64,000 nucleotides of DNA from Lentimicrobiaceae bacterium (GCA_020636745.1 JACJXH010000003.1:1-64000), one strand, 5' to 3'. Shown: positions 34,716-44,792, numbered from the stretch's first letter. A program made the numbers and translations. Notes: generated from the sequence alone by a model not told the origin.

Positions 34716-36266
34716 TTATCTGCAATAATCAGAGTTTGCAAACAATCCTTCAAGTTTGTCTGCAATATCAGCCGGATTGGTCAGTGGCATATCTTCCCCA
34801 AAAACTTCATAATTCAACAATTCGGTTTTTTTGATTTTTTTTATGGATGGTAATTTTGTCCTGTTTGTTGTGCTGAGGTGATTTCCATTTTCATCAACAA
34901 TAATTACTTTGGGTAAGAAAACTCCTTTTCGGCCAATAAATGCATCCATGATGTTCACTGCATTTTCAAATTCTTCAGCAGTAGCCCGGCCCAGGGCTTC
35001 ATATTTGTAAAGCTTTCTGCCATCCCAGGTAGAGATATCAGCAAAACTCTCGGAAATTTTCTTTTCAAGATGATTTCCCCGATTGAGCGTGTCGTGCCCT
35101 GATGGCATCAGAAGAATTTTTCCGCCACCGCCTTCAACATTGGCTGCATAACGGGGCATGGCAATGCCTGAAAGCCAACCTTGCAGATGTCTGATATATA
35201 TTTTACCTACCTGAATCGGAGCTATAAAATGAACGATTCCTTTTTCTTTATGACACTGCAGCAAATAATATGGATGGACGCCTATCCAGAGCATTCTTCT
35301 GAAGGTTTCTGCCAAAGTTTTATAATTATCATTGATATGATTCAGAAAAACTGTTTGATTTCTTATGCTGAATCCATGTTGTCTGATTCGTTTGACAGCA
35401 GCGGCCAATTCTTCTGTAATTTCATGGAAATGGTTAATATGTGTCATGAAATACACGTATTTCTCAACTCCCTGGTTGTATTTATTGGCCGAAGTGTTAA
35501 TCAGTTCAAGGATGTCATCAGTTATGCCCATCGGCATCACCACCGGCACCCTGGTGGCAATTCTGATGACACGCAGATGAGGTATTTTACTGAGTTCTTC
35601 AAGAATGTAGGCCAATCTGTTTTTACTTATTCTGAGTGCATCGCCTCCGGTAACCAAAACTTCATCAATGTTTTTGTTATAGGCAATATAAAACAATCCT
35701 TTGTTAATCTCTGTTGATGATACTTCAATGGTGCTATCCAATGATTTTGCCCTTTGGCAATGAATACAATAGGAAGCGCAGCTCGTGTTTTCGGCAACAA
35801 ATAGTGCAACCCTGTTAGGATATCGCTGGTAAGCAGCTCCAAAGCTTCTGGAGCTTTCACTCATGGCCCCTTCCAGGCCTGTGTCAGGGAATAAAAGATT
35901 GGCAGGAGTCGGTACACTTTGCCAGAAAATAGGGTCAAGTTTATTTTCTGTTTTCTCACCGGCAAAACTCACCGGATGAAAGGGGTCTTCATGCATCAGC
36001 GTAGCATAATAGGGCGTTATTCTTAAAGCATCTTTCCCCTCAGCTCTTAAGCTCTTTATTGTTCTTTCAATCTCCTTTTCCTGGTATTCTTCCAGTTTAA
36101 TGACCAGCTTGAGTTGCTCTATGGTTCTTATAGAGTTTTTTAATTGCCAATCGGGGCTATTCCATTGGGCTTCAGTAATGTCTTTCCATAAATCAATAGA
36201 CTTATAGTTTCTGGGTTTGTAAAAAACTGAATCGGTGTGCGTCATTGTTTTAAAAGTATTTAGCAT
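34716..36266 (-). CDS. KamA-family radical SAM aminomutase-like protein
   Basis: A 516-residue PLP- and SAM-dependent protein related to lysine 2,3-aminomutase. The [4Fe-4S] motif is Cys163-x3-Cys167-x2-Cys170 in CASYCIHC. This differs from the CxxYCRHCTR form of known lysine and glutamate aminomutases. The N-terminal DLWKDITEAQWNSPDWQL and ITPYYATL are clearly KamA-like, and VEGGGGKILLMP holds the probable PLP lysine. The C-terminal 100 residues exceed the roughly 416-residue clostridial enzyme. It is monocistronic, with no lysine-degradation genes beside it, so its substrate is uncertain. A promoter box at 36458-36465 predicts a leader of about 185 nt. Confidence 0.88.
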   Translation of the reverse strand: MLNTFKTMTHTDSVFYKPRNYKSIDLWKDITEAQWNSPDWQLKNSIRTIEQLKLVIKLEEYQEKEIERTIKSLRAEGKDALRITPYYATLMHEDPFHPVSFAGEKTENKLDPIFWQSVPTPANLLFPDTGLEGAMSESSRSFGAAYQRYPNRVALFVAENTSCASYCIHCQRAKSLDSTIEVSSTEINKGLFYIAYNKNIDEVLVTGGDALRISKNRLAYILEELSKIPHLRVIRIATRVPVVMPMGITDDILELINTSANKYNQGVEKYVYFMTHINHFHEITEELAAAVKRIRQHGFSIRNQTVFLNHINDNYKTLAETFRRMLWIGVHPYYLLQCHKEKGIVHFIAPIQVGKIYIRHLQGWLSGIAMPRYAANVEGGGGKILLMPSGHDTLNRGNHLEKKISESFADISTWDGRKLYKYEALGRATAEEFENAVNIMDAFIGRKGVFLPKVIIVDENGNHLSTTNRTKLPSIKKIKKTELLNYEVFGEDMPLTNPADIADKLEGLFANSDYCR

Positions 36267-36457
36267 TGCCTTGTGTTGAGCAATATGAGTAGTATGAGTT
36301 AAAGTTGATGAATCCGGAGCGAATCAGGCGAATATACCTGGATTGTTTACCTGATTTTGGTGATACAGCTATAGGATACTGTCATATGATTTCACCATGT
36401 TTTTCCGGCCATCGGGTCTGTTTTGAAAATGTACAGATTGAGTATCTGACCTCTTTA

Positions 36458-36465
36458 CAAAGATA
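36458..36465 (-). promoter_or_regulatory. -7 box for the KamA-family gene
   Basis: TATCTTTG on the minus strand matches TAnnTTTG, but the distance to the start codon is long (about 190 nt). Confidence 0.4.
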
Positions 36466-36709
36466 CGTTTTTTTATGAAACAGTTTACCAAAAGGGTTTA
36501 CAGTGAGCTTTTCAGGGATATTTATCAGGTTGAATACGGCTTGATTTTCAAGTGATATTTTATAATTGATGTAATCTAAAAATATAATGACTTGTATCAG
36601 AAATATTTATAGCAGAATGAGTGCTCAAAGCTGCCTTCAAATCCTGTGTTAATCTGATAAAATTATGAATAATCATGACTTGCAGTTTTTAAATGATTAC
36701 AAGTCTTTA

Positions 36710-36717
36710 TATATTTG
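36710..36717 (+). promoter_or_regulatory. -7 box for the secreted protein at 36742
   Basis: TATATTTG matches TAnnTTTG and lies 24 nt before the ATG, a spacing usual in this phylum. Confidence 0.6.
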
Positions 36718-36741
36718 TGAAACATTAAACAAAAGTTTCTT

Positions 36742-37428
36742 ATGAAAAAGTCAATTTTATTTTTATTCTCACTTCTGATTTTAACCGGACTGAAAGCACA
36801 GGACTGTGATGGTTACTTTCCGGCAAAGAGCGGTACTTTTATCGAAACCAAAAGCTATGATGCCAAAGGCAGGTTGACCGGAACCAACCAACAAACCATT
36901 CTGGCAGTTGAGCCTATGGCAACAGGCCTTACCATGAAAGTACAAAGCGAACAATTTGATGACAAGGATAAGCCAACTTTTTCGCAGGTACTTGGTATGC
37001 GCTGTGAGAACGGAGTTTTTTATATGGATATGAAGAACTTCCTGGATCCCAAAACGATGGGAGGAATGAAGGATATGGAAATGACTGTTGATGGACTTGA
37101 TTTGGAGTTTCCCAATGTTCTGCAGGTTGGTCAGACATTAAACGACGGAAATATCAATATGGGCGTTTTGTCAGGTGGTATGCAAATTATGAGCATGTCT
37201 GTTAAAATGTATAATCGTAAGGTTGAGGCAATTGAGAGTGTTACTACTCCGGCAGGTACTTTCGAGTGTTATAAACTTACTTACGATATGGATATCAAAT
37301 CAATTATGAAAATGACCGTAAAAGCCACACAATGGGTGGCCAGGCATATTGGTGCTGTGAAGACTGAAACATACGATAAAAAAGGCAATTTGTCGGGTTA
37401 TACCGTACTCTCTGCTTTTCATGAATAA
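36742..37428 (+). CDS. Secreted protein of unknown function (TapB/DUF3108-like)
   Basis: A 228-residue exported protein. The signal peptide spans residues 1-19 (ending GLKAQ) and the mature part begins DCDGYFP. It is rich in beta strands, with KSYDAKGRLTG and later TYDKKGNLSGYT as similar hairpins, and TTPAGTFECYKLTY near the end. This pattern (Cys at the start, PAGTFxCYK near the C-terminus) resembles the TapB/DUF3108 group of periplasmic proteins, which I recognise only by likeness. Function is unknown. It has its own promoter at 36710 and a terminator at 37447, so it is a single-gene unit. Confidence 0.75.
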   Translation: MKKSILFLFSLLILTGLKAQDCDGYFPAKSGTFIETKSYDAKGRLTGTNQQTILAVEPMATGLTMKVQSEQFDDKDKPTFSQVLGMRCENGVFYMDMKNFLDPKTMGGMKDMEMTVDGLDLEFPNVLQVGQTLNDGNINMGVLSGGMQIMSMSVKMYNRKVEAIESVTTPAGTFECYKLTYDMDIKSIMKMTVKATQWVARHIGAVKTETYDKKGNLSGYTVLSAFHE

Positions 37429-37446
37429 ATAAGTCATTTTATAATG

Positions 37447-37497
37447 AAAGGTTGTCGGTGAGGTTATTCTTTTCTGCTTCACGACAACCTTTTTTTA
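37447..37497 (+). terminator. Terminator of the secreted-protein gene
   Basis: An 11-bp perfect stem (AAAGGTTGTCG / CGACAACCTTT) with a loop of about 24 nt and a following T run, 19 nt after the stop codon. Confidence 0.8.
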
Positions 37498-37576
37498 TTG
37501 TTATAATTTAATCCTGCTGCGTTTAACTAACTGGCTTTTTTCTGAAATTTGCACTTTAATATCAAATCTTTTTGTT

Positions 37577-39664
37577 TTGGGTTTTCAAATTGTTTCTGGT
37601 TTTTCTCTCTGGCTGTTGCCCTTGTGTTTTCTGTTTGGTGCAGTCATGGCTATTGTGCTGTATTATAAAAATACATCAGATGATTATCCCCGCAAGCTGG
37701 TTTGGATACTTTCCCTTTTTAGGTTTTTTTCAGCAAGCCTGATTGCTTTTCTATTGCTTTCACCAATGGTTAAAACATTGGTCCGTACCACTGAAAAACC
37801 AACGATTGTTATCGGAATTGATAATTCGGCATCTGTGCTTCTGGGCCCTGACTCTACCTTGGTGTCTGATAGTTTGTTGATAAGGTTTAATCAGCTGGCC
37901 GAAAATCTTGGCGGTGATTTTGAATTGGTAAAATATCGCTTTGGCCAAAAGACAATGGAGGCTGATACAATCGATTTTAAAGATAAGCAGTCAGATATTT
38001 CATCGTTTTTCAATCAGGTAAACAGTCGTTTTTATAACAGAAACCTCGGAGCAGTCATCATCGCAACTGATGGAATTTATAATGCCGGAACTGACCCTTT
38101 GTATCAGCTCAAAAGTGTTTCATATCCGGTATTTACCGTGAATCTGGGTGACACCACCATGTATCGCGATTTGCTGTTGAAAAAGATGAATTACAACCGT
38201 ATTGCTTATAAAGGAAATCGCTTCCCTGTCGAAATTCTTGTGCAGTCGATTGAAGCCGCTGGGGAGGCTGCTGCTTTAAAAATTGAACATAACGGGGCTG
38301 AGGTTTTTCATCAAGAGCTCTCCTTTTCTTCAGATAATCAGGTTGTTACTGTGCCTGTTATGTTGCAGGCCGATGAAACCGGGCAGCAAAGGTATCGCGT
38401 AAGCATTGAACCTTTGACCGATGAAACAAATCTGTCAAATAACAGTCGCGATATTTTTATCAACGTAAAAGAGAATAAACAGAAGATTGCCATTATTGCC
38501 AATTCACCTCACCCTGATTTGTCGGCCATTGAACAAGCCATCGGCAACAGCAATAATTTTGAAACTGAACTGTTTTACAGCGATAATTTTACCGGAAAAG
38601 TATCTGATTATAGTCTGTTTATCCTGCATCAGCTGCCTTCTGCTACCAACACGCTTACAGGGCTGATGATTGAGATTTCAAAGCAAAAGAAACCGGTGTT
38701 GTTTATTATGGGCAATCAGTCCGATGTTTTAAGATTAAATACGTTGAAAACAGGTTTGCTGCTCACAGATTATAAAAGTTCTGTAAATGAAGCCTTACCG
38801 GTTCTTAATGAAGCATTTCCGCTTTTCACAACTTCTTCAGGACTGAAAAAATTGTTGAGCGAGGTTCCTCCGTTACAAAGCCCTTTTGCCAGGTATCAAC
38901 TGAATAATTCAGCATATGTATACTCTTATCAGTCTATCGGAAATTTGACTACTCAGATGCCTCTTATTTTCTTTAACCAATCAACCGACAGGCGTACAGG
39001 TTTGATAGCAGGTGAAGGCATATGGAAATGGCGACTGACCGATTATGCACTGAACAATTCTCATGCAGCTTTTGACGAACTGATAGGAAAGATGGTTCAG
39101 TATTTGTCAGTTGAAACTGAAAAAAGCAGATTTAAAGTCTCGTGGCGTAATTATTATGCTGAAAATGAAAGTATTGAATTTGGTGCCACGCTTTTTAATG
39201 AAAGTGATGAATTGATCAATGATAAACCCGTTTCAATCATCATCACCGGTGAAGATAAAAAGAATTACGAGTTTGATTTTACAGCAACAGGTGAAGCTTA
39301 TACATTGAATGCCGGGAATTTCCCCCCGGGTATTTATTCATTTACGGCAAAAGTGGAGAGTGGCAGCGGAGTTCTTACGCAGTCAGGGAGTTATACCATC
39401 ACTGCTCTGAACCTTGAAGATATGAACACAATAGCCAATCACCGCCTGTTAAATTCAATGGCTTCGGTTTCGGGCGGAAAGTCAGTATATCCTGATGAAA
39501 TAGGCCAGCTTGCAGCTTTGCTCAAGGGTAGGGCAGATGTTAAACCAGTGACGTATGTAAGAAAACGACTGACCGATTTGATTAATTTTTACCCTCTGCT
39601 CGCGCTCGTTATTTTACTGATGGCTACAGAATGGTTTATTCGCAAATATAACGGAAGCTATTGA
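37577..39664 (+). CDS. vWA-domain membrane protein
   Basis: A 695-residue inner-membrane protein. Two hydrophobic helices lie at the N-terminus (about 8-27 and 40-63) and one near the C-terminus (LALVILLMATEWFI). The segment after the second helix is a von Willebrand A domain with the metal-binding DxSxS in IGIDNSASV and later ATDGIYN. Ig-like repeats and a glutamine-amidotransferase-like stretch follow. The layout resembles BatA/BatB-type or 'glutamine amidotransferase-like' membrane proteins of Bacteroidota. No in-frame ATG precedes the first helix, so a TTG at 37577 is used; the ATG at 37646 would cut that helix. Its role is unknown. Confidence 0.82.
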   Translation: MGFQIVSGFSLWLLPLCFLFGAVMAIVLYYKNTSDDYPRKLVWILSLFRFFSASLIAFLLLSPMVKTLVRTTEKPTIVIGIDNSASVLLGPDSTLVSDSLLIRFNQLAENLGGDFELVKYRFGQKTMEADTIDFKDKQSDISSFFNQVNSRFYNRNLGAVIIATDGIYNAGTDPLYQLKSVSYPVFTVNLGDTTMYRDLLLKKMNYNRIAYKGNRFPVEILVQSIEAAGEAAALKIEHNGAEVFHQELSFSSDNQVVTVPVMLQADETGQQRYRVSIEPLTDETNLSNNSRDIFINVKENKQKIAIIANSPHPDLSAIEQAIGNSNNFETELFYSDNFTGKVSDYSLFILHQLPSATNTLTGLMIEISKQKKPVLFIMGNQSDVLRLNTLKTGLLLTDYKSSVNEALPVLNEAFPLFTTSSGLKKLLSEVPPLQSPFARYQLNNSAYVYSYQSIGNLTTQMPLIFFNQSTDRRTGLIAGEGIWKWRLTDYALNNSHAAFDELIGKMVQYLSVETEKSRFKVSWRNYYAENESIEFGATLFNESDELINDKPVSIIITGEDKKNYEFDFTATGEAYTLNAGNFPPGIYSFTAKVESGSGVLTQSGSYTITALNLEDMNTIANHRLLNSMASVSGGKSVYPDEIGQLAALLKGRADVKPVTYVRKRLTDLINFYPLLALVILLMATEWFIRKYNGSY

Positions 39665-39741
39665 TTTGCTTTCTGTTATAATGGTGATAAGCCAAATGGC
39701 TTGATGTTTTTTGTGTTGTTCCCGGATTAAAGTAACCGACC

Positions 39742-40977
39742 ATGTCTCAGCTTTTGTATTATTTCATTTTTCTGTTTGTAATTGCAGGTTTTTTGTTTGA
39801 GCAACTGATCTCATTTCTCAATCACTTGTCACGTTCAGGCAGTGTTCCATCTGTTTTAAGCGATGTGTATACAAAAGAGCGTTATGATACTTATATACAT
39901 TATAAATCTGACTCCTATCGCTTTGGATTGTTGGTGAGCTGGCTTTCATTTGCAGCTACACTGCTTATGTTATGGGGCGGCTTTGTGTATTTGGATGATA
40001 TGGTTAGTCAATGGGTTGATAATCGTATTTTACAGAGTTTATTATTCTTTGGGCTTTTGGGTTTAGCCGCCGATTTATTGAGTATGCCTTTTGATCTTTA
40101 CGACACCTTTGTAATTGAACAAAAATATGGTTTCAATAAAATGACACTGGCAACCTATTTTCTTGACAAGATAAAATCATGGTTATTAGCTGTATTGATA
40201 GGCGGCGGATTGCTATCCCTTATTATATGGCTTTATTCACTGCTTGGGTCGTCATTCTGGTGGCTGGCATGGATTGTAATCACTGCTTTTTCATTGTTTT
40301 TCAGTCTGTTTTACTCCACATTGATTGTTCCTTTATTTAATAAACAAACCCCACTTGAACCCGGTGAACTGCGCGACAAGCTTAATACGCTGGCAATTCA
40401 GGCAGGGTTTGATATCACTGGCATATATGTGATTGATGGTTCAAAAAGATCAACCCGTTCAAATGCATATTTTTCAGGATTTGGTTCCCGTCGCAGAATA
40501 GTGCTGTATGATACGCTTATTCAGCATCAGAGCAGCGATCAGATTGCGGCCGTTCTGGCACATGAGATTGGCCATTATAAAAGAAAACATACCATTAAAG
40601 GGCTGATTATGTCTGTTCTGCAAACAGGCCTTCTGTTATTCCTTTTTTCAATCATTGTTGGTAATCCTATTATTTACGAAGCATTGGGAAGCAGCCGTCA
40701 GAGTTTCCATCTCGGACTCATTGTATTTGTAATCCTTTATAGCCCGGTGTCAACCCTGCTTTCTTTGTTTTCAAATAATATTTCGCGCAGATTTGAATTT
40801 GAAGCAGATGCATTTGCAGTGCAGCACACAGGCAGAGAAGCTTTGGCATCATCGCTCAGGATTCTGGCGTCTGATAATTTATCAGACCTGACTCCCCATC
40901 CTTTATATGTTTGGGTAAATTATTCACATCCACCACTTAAAAAGCGTCTGGAGAAGATTCAGGGGACTGAAAAGTAA
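39742..40977 (+). CDS. M48 family zinc metallopeptidase (Ste24/CAAX prenyl protease-like)
   Basis: A 411-residue polytopic membrane protease with the Ste24p/ZMPSTE24 layout. Several membrane helices lie before and after the zinc site HEIGH (His274, Glu275, His278). The third zinc ligand is likely a Glu in FEFEADAFAV. YVIDGSKRSTRSNAYFSGFG is a family signature. In bacteria these enzymes degrade misfolded or membrane proteins, since they lack CAAX proteins. The next gene is convergent, its stop codon 3 nt away. Confidence 0.93.
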   Translation: MSQLLYYFIFLFVIAGFLFEQLISFLNHLSRSGSVPSVLSDVYTKERYDTYIHYKSDSYRFGLLVSWLSFAATLLMLWGGFVYLDDMVSQWVDNRILQSLLFFGLLGLAADLLSMPFDLYDTFVIEQKYGFNKMTLATYFLDKIKSWLLAVLIGGGLLSLIIWLYSLLGSSFWWLAWIVITAFSLFFSLFYSTLIVPLFNKQTPLEPGELRDKLNTLAIQAGFDITGIYVIDGSKRSTRSNAYFSGFGSRRRIVLYDTLIQHQSSDQIAAVLAHEIGHYKRKHTIKGLIMSVLQTGLLLFLFSIIVGNPIIYEALGSSRQSFHLGLIVFVILYSPVSTLLSLFSNNISRRFEFEADAFAVQHTGREALASSLRILASDNLSDLTPHPLYVWVNYSHPPLKKRLEKIQGTEK

Positions 40978-40980
40978 AAA

Positions 40981-41412
40981 TTATTTTCCTATCCCGGATC
41001 TGAAAATATTGCCGGTCAGAAAGGCGAGGGTTTCCATGGCGTCAATTTTTCTGGCTGCATTGTAATCTTCGGTTGCAGCCCAACGGTTGCCCATTCTTTG
41101 ATTGGCCAGCCCCCTGTAAAGGTAGGCATACAGGTTCTCCGAATTAAGGTCGAGGCAAACCGTAAAATCAACCAGCGCCCCGGCGTAGTCTTTTAGCAGT
41201 AATTTATTGTATCCCCTGTGATAATAGGCCGTTTCATATGTATTATCCAGGTTTATGGCTGCGTCACATAACAAAATAGCCTGAGAAAAGTTCTTATTTT
41301 TTGTGGCTTCAAGAGCGGCTCTTACATATTGACCTGCTTTGTTTTGAGGAAATGCAACTAAACTTACATTTGTCAAAAGCATCACCATCAGAAGTAATAG
41401 TATCTTTTTCAT
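40981..41412 (-). CDS. Secreted TPR-repeat protein
   Basis: About 143 residues with a signal peptide (MKKILLLLMVMLL, cleaved near VAFPQ) and three TPR-like helix pairs. The best is TAYYHRGYNKLLLKDYAGALVDFTVCL, followed by YAYLYRGLANQRMGNRWAATEDY. TPR proteins act as protein-binding scaffolds, and the partner is unknown. An upstream in-frame ATG at 41460 would place 16 polar residues before the signal peptide, so the ATG at 41412 is preferred. It is convergent with the M48 gene and divergent from the penicillin-binding protein gene. Confidence 0.8.
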   Translation of the reverse strand: MKKILLLLMVMLLTNVSLVAFPQNKAGQYVRAALEATKNKNFSQAILLCDAAINLDNTYETAYYHRGYNKLLLKDYAGALVDFTVCLDLNSENLYAYLYRGLANQRMGNRWAATEDYNAARKIDAMETLAFLTGNIFRSGIGK

Positions 41413-41636
41413 GAATATGTCTTGAATGGGGAATCCTGTAACAGTTGATAAAGTTAACAAAAAAGCTGTTCTTCTGTTTAAACAGCGGCCTTGTTAGAGT
41501 TCTGACGGTAAAGGTCGATAAAAAGTTACACTTTCTTTGCATTAACAATCGATATTAGGTAGTAACTTGCACGAAATTTCAATGTATTGTTTGTAATTTA
41601 CAATAAACTGGTAATCAACTGTTTAAAATTTCGTGA

Positions 41637-43985
41637 ATGCTTAAAGAGTATTTTGTTGTATTCAAAGTTTACGCAAAAAGGGTGTTGAAGTTCGTGTTTG
41701 GCATCTTTTTTAGTTTGCCTGCTTATGCATCATCCACCTGGAAAAGGCTGTTAATGCGAATATTTCAGGTGCTGATGCTCATTTTGGTGGTCATTTTATC
41801 GGTTGATTTCAATTTATTAGGCCTTTTCGGTCCTTCTCCCCGGATTATTGATCTGAAAGACCCCGATTTGAGCGTTGCCTCTGAGCTTTATGCTGCTGAC
41901 GGTTCAATCATTGGAAAATACTACCTTGAAGACCGGAGCCCGGTTGAGTTTTCTGAATTATCGCCCGTTATTATCAATACTTTACTTGCCACTGAAGATA
42001 TCAGGTTTTATCAACATCACGGCATTGATTTCAAAGCCACTCTGGCTGCTGTATGGAGTACTGCAACGGGTGATAAAAGAGGGGGAAGTACCCTTACCCA
42101 GCAATTGGTTAAAAACCTTTACAAAACCCGTCATAAAAACCGGAAGGGATTGTTGGGCTACATTCCGGGAGTGAGGGTTATAATTGATAAATCAAAAGAA
42201 TGGATAAATGCCCTGAAGCTTGAGTTTTTTTATTCAAAGGATGAAATTTTGACCATGTATCTGAATACAGTTGATTTTGGTAGTCATGCCTTTGGAATTA
42301 AGTCAGCAGCATCTGTATTTTTTAATAAAACACCCGCAGAGCTTACGCCTGAAGAAGCGGCAGTACTTATTGGGTTGTTGAAAGCGCCTTCCTATTATAG
42401 TCCTGTTCAGAATCCTGAAAATGCCCTCAGAAGAAGAAACAGCATTCTTTCGCAGATGAGTAAATATGGCTTTTTGGATAAAAATATAGCTGATTCACTG
42501 ATGAATACTAAACTTCAGTTACATTTCAGGCAAAGAGTTGATGATGATGACGCTACCTATTTTAAAGAAGCTGTTGCCAGAAGTTTACAGGAATGGAGTA
42601 AAGAAAGCGGATATAATATCTACACAGGAGGTCTGAAAATTTATACTTCCATTGATCCCAAACTTCAGGCTTATGCTGAGCAGGCAGTGGAGAAGCACAT
42701 GAAACGCCTGCAGAAAAGGTTTTTTGAGCATTGGAAGGGCGAAAACCCATGGATTAACAGTAAAGGTGAAGAAATTAAGGGTTTTATTGAAGAGCTGGCA
42801 GAGGAAACACCTTATTTTGAGAGCTTATCTAAAAAATACAATGGAAACAAAGATTCCATCAATTATTATATGAATAAGCCACATCGCCTTCGCATCTTTT
42901 CCTGGGATGGCAAAAACGATACATTGATGAGTACAATGGACTCCATTCGATATTACAGGCATTTGCTGAATACCGGTTTTGTAAGTATGGATCCAAAAAC
43001 TGGTTTTATTAAAGCCTGGGTAGGAGGGGTGAACTTTCACTATTTTAAGTATGATCATGTAAATCAGGCGCGCAGGCAGCCAGGCTCGCTTTTTAAAGCA
43101 TTTGTATATACCGCTGCTTTTGAACATGGACTTGGTCCTTGCGATACACGGGCCGACAGACCTGTAACGATTAAGTATACAGAGAATGGTGAAGCTAAAA
43201 CATGGTCGCCTCACAATGCCGACTGGAATTTTTCAGGAGGAAGTATTACGTTGAAAAATGCATTTGCGCGATCGGTAAATTCCATTGCCGTTCAATTGAC
43301 CGAAGAAGTGGGCTGGGACAAGGTTATTGAATGTGCTCAGCGCATGGGTGTAGATTCTCCGCTGAAAAATGTGCCTTCTGTTTGCCTGGGGTCAAGTGAT
43401 GTTACATTGCTCGAAATGGTGAATGCCTATTGCGCTTTTTTAAATGGAGGCATGTTGAATGAGCCGGTTTTTGTAACACGTATTGAAGATCAGGAAGGAA
43501 AAGTGATATATGAGTACCAACCTTCCAATAAGCGCGTAATAAGTGAGGAAATTGCCTTTCTGATGAGTATAATGCTGCGCTCAGGACTAACTGAACCGGG
43601 AGGTACCACGCAAGGTTTGTGGGAGTATGATTTGTTCAGATACGATACTGATTTTGGTGGCAAAACAGGTACTTCATCCAATTTCTCGGATGGCTGGTTT
43701 ATCGGAATAACGCCTAAACTGGTTTCAGGAGTATGGGTGGGTGGAGAACACCGGAATACGAGATTTCGCACTTCACAGCTGGGCGAAGGTTTGCGCACAG
43801 CCCTTCCTGAATACGGATATTATATGGAGAAAGTTTTGCAAGACCCCACACTCAAGCAATACAGAGGGAAATTCAGTAAACCGGAAATTGAAATTTCTAA
43901 ACCTTATTCCTGCGTTTCTGCATACACAAAGCCCGATACTACTTCAATAGAAACGCCTGAAACAGAATTTCCTGATTCTTTATAA
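41637..43985 (+). CDS. Class A penicillin-binding protein (PBP1A-like)
   Basis: A 782-residue bifunctional peptidoglycan synthase. An N-terminal membrane helix (about 30-58) is followed by the GT51 glycosyltransferase, with catalytic TEDIRFYQHHG and GGSTLTQQLVKN. The transpeptidase domain has Ser484 in GSLFK (SxxK), SVNS (SxN) and KTGTS. Both activities are complete. It polymerises and cross-links glycan strands at the outer face of the inner membrane. Its stop codon overlaps that of the convergent ABC permease gene by 6 nt (43980-43985). Confidence 0.94.
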   Translation: MLKEYFVVFKVYAKRVLKFVFGIFFSLPAYASSTWKRLLMRIFQVLMLILVVILSVDFNLLGLFGPSPRIIDLKDPDLSVASELYAADGSIIGKYYLEDRSPVEFSELSPVIINTLLATEDIRFYQHHGIDFKATLAAVWSTATGDKRGGSTLTQQLVKNLYKTRHKNRKGLLGYIPGVRVIIDKSKEWINALKLEFFYSKDEILTMYLNTVDFGSHAFGIKSAASVFFNKTPAELTPEEAAVLIGLLKAPSYYSPVQNPENALRRRNSILSQMSKYGFLDKNIADSLMNTKLQLHFRQRVDDDDATYFKEAVARSLQEWSKESGYNIYTGGLKIYTSIDPKLQAYAEQAVEKHMKRLQKRFFEHWKGENPWINSKGEEIKGFIEELAEETPYFESLSKKYNGNKDSINYYMNKPHRLRIFSWDGKNDTLMSTMDSIRYYRHLLNTGFVSMDPKTGFIKAWVGGVNFHYFKYDHVNQARRQPGSLFKAFVYTAAFEHGLGPCDTRADRPVTIKYTENGEAKTWSPHNADWNFSGGSITLKNAFARSVNSIAVQLTEEVGWDKVIECAQRMGVDSPLKNVPSVCLGSSDVTLLEMVNAYCAFLNGGMLNEPVFVTRIEDQEGKVIYEYQPSNKRVISEEIAFLMSIMLRSGLTEPGGTTQGLWEYDLFRYDTDFGGKTGTSSNFSDGWFIGITPKLVSGVWVGGEHRNTRFRTSQLGEGLRTALPEYGYYMEKVLQDPTLKQYRGKFSKPEIEISKPYSCVSAYTKPDTTSIETPETEFPDSL

Positions 43986-44792
43986 ATCCTTTTTTCTCAA
44001 TATCAGATACATCAGGGCGATGAATATCAGGTTGTATATCAAACAACTTGCTATGTCCTGCCAGGCTGTATGGTTTCTGAATGATACTCCAAAAAGCTTC
44101 ATCAATGGACTGTTAGGTAATGGAATCAGATTGCCGATAGATTCAAGAGGGAGTTTTTGTCCCAGGCTTTCAGGAAGCCTGAAAACGAGAATTTTTTCAA
44201 TTACCAGGGTGTAAAGCATCAATAGAATCACAGAAATTCCGGCCCTTTTAAATATAATGGCAATGAAAGCAGTAAAAATCAGGTAGCTGAATATTTCGAA
44301 TGCATGAGCACCAATAAACCAAAGTCCGGGATTAATAATTTTTGAATAATCAGGCGTAGGCTGCAGGAGTCCGGCAACCAGTCCGCATAAGCCTACTGTT
44401 AGAGCGATGGCTATGGAAAAACAAGCAATAAGTATAATTTTGGCAGATAAATAAATTGCCCTGCTGGTGCCAGAAATAAGTTGCTGTTTTAAAGTGCTGA
44501 ATGAGAATTCGTTGGTAATCAGAATGATGATCAAAAATGCCGGAAAAACTTTCAAATAGCCGGCTACATAAGCCAAATTTTGCCATACCATAGGGAAAGC
44601 GTACACGGTTATGGATGGAACGGGCAAAGGTGACTTGTTATTAATATTTACTGTTACATTGTTTAGAAAAGCCTGAATACCAAACAGAACTACAATTAAT
44701 GTTAAGATATAAAGTCCTGTAAGTACCCAGAAAGTGCGATAATTGATTATTTTAATCAATTCAGCATTGATTGCAGATTGTAAACGTTTCAT
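43980..44792 (-). CDS. ABC-2 type transporter permease
   Basis: A 270-residue permease with six membrane helices, the first near residues 18-38 after the cytosolic amphipathic start. The order matches ABC-2 permeases that work with one ATPase. The ATPase gene ends 21 nt upstream, so the two form an export system. The substrate is unknown; lantibiotic- and polyether-type self-protection exporters share this layout. It overlaps the convergent penicillin-binding protein gene by 6 nt. Confidence 0.88.
   Translation of the reverse strand: MKRLQSAINAELIKIINYRTFWVLTGLYILTLIVVLFGIQAFLNNVTVNINNKSPLPVPSITVYAFPMVWQNLAYVAGYLKVFPAFLIIILITNEFSFSTLKQQLISGTSRAIYLSAKIILIACFSIAIALTVGLCGLVAGLLQPTPDYSKIINPGLWFIGAHAFEIFSYLIFTAFIAIIFKRAGISVILLMLYTLVIEKILVFRLPESLGQKLPLESIGNLIPLPNSPLMKLFGVSFRNHTAWQDIASCLIYNLIFIALMYLILRKKDL

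Larger units (their letters stand above)
36267..36741. other. Intergenic region between divergent KamA-like and secreted-protein genes
   Basis: About 475 bp of AT-rich DNA with no credible gene. It carries one TAnnTTTG box on each strand (36458-36465 minus, 36710-36717 plus). Confidence 0.5.
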
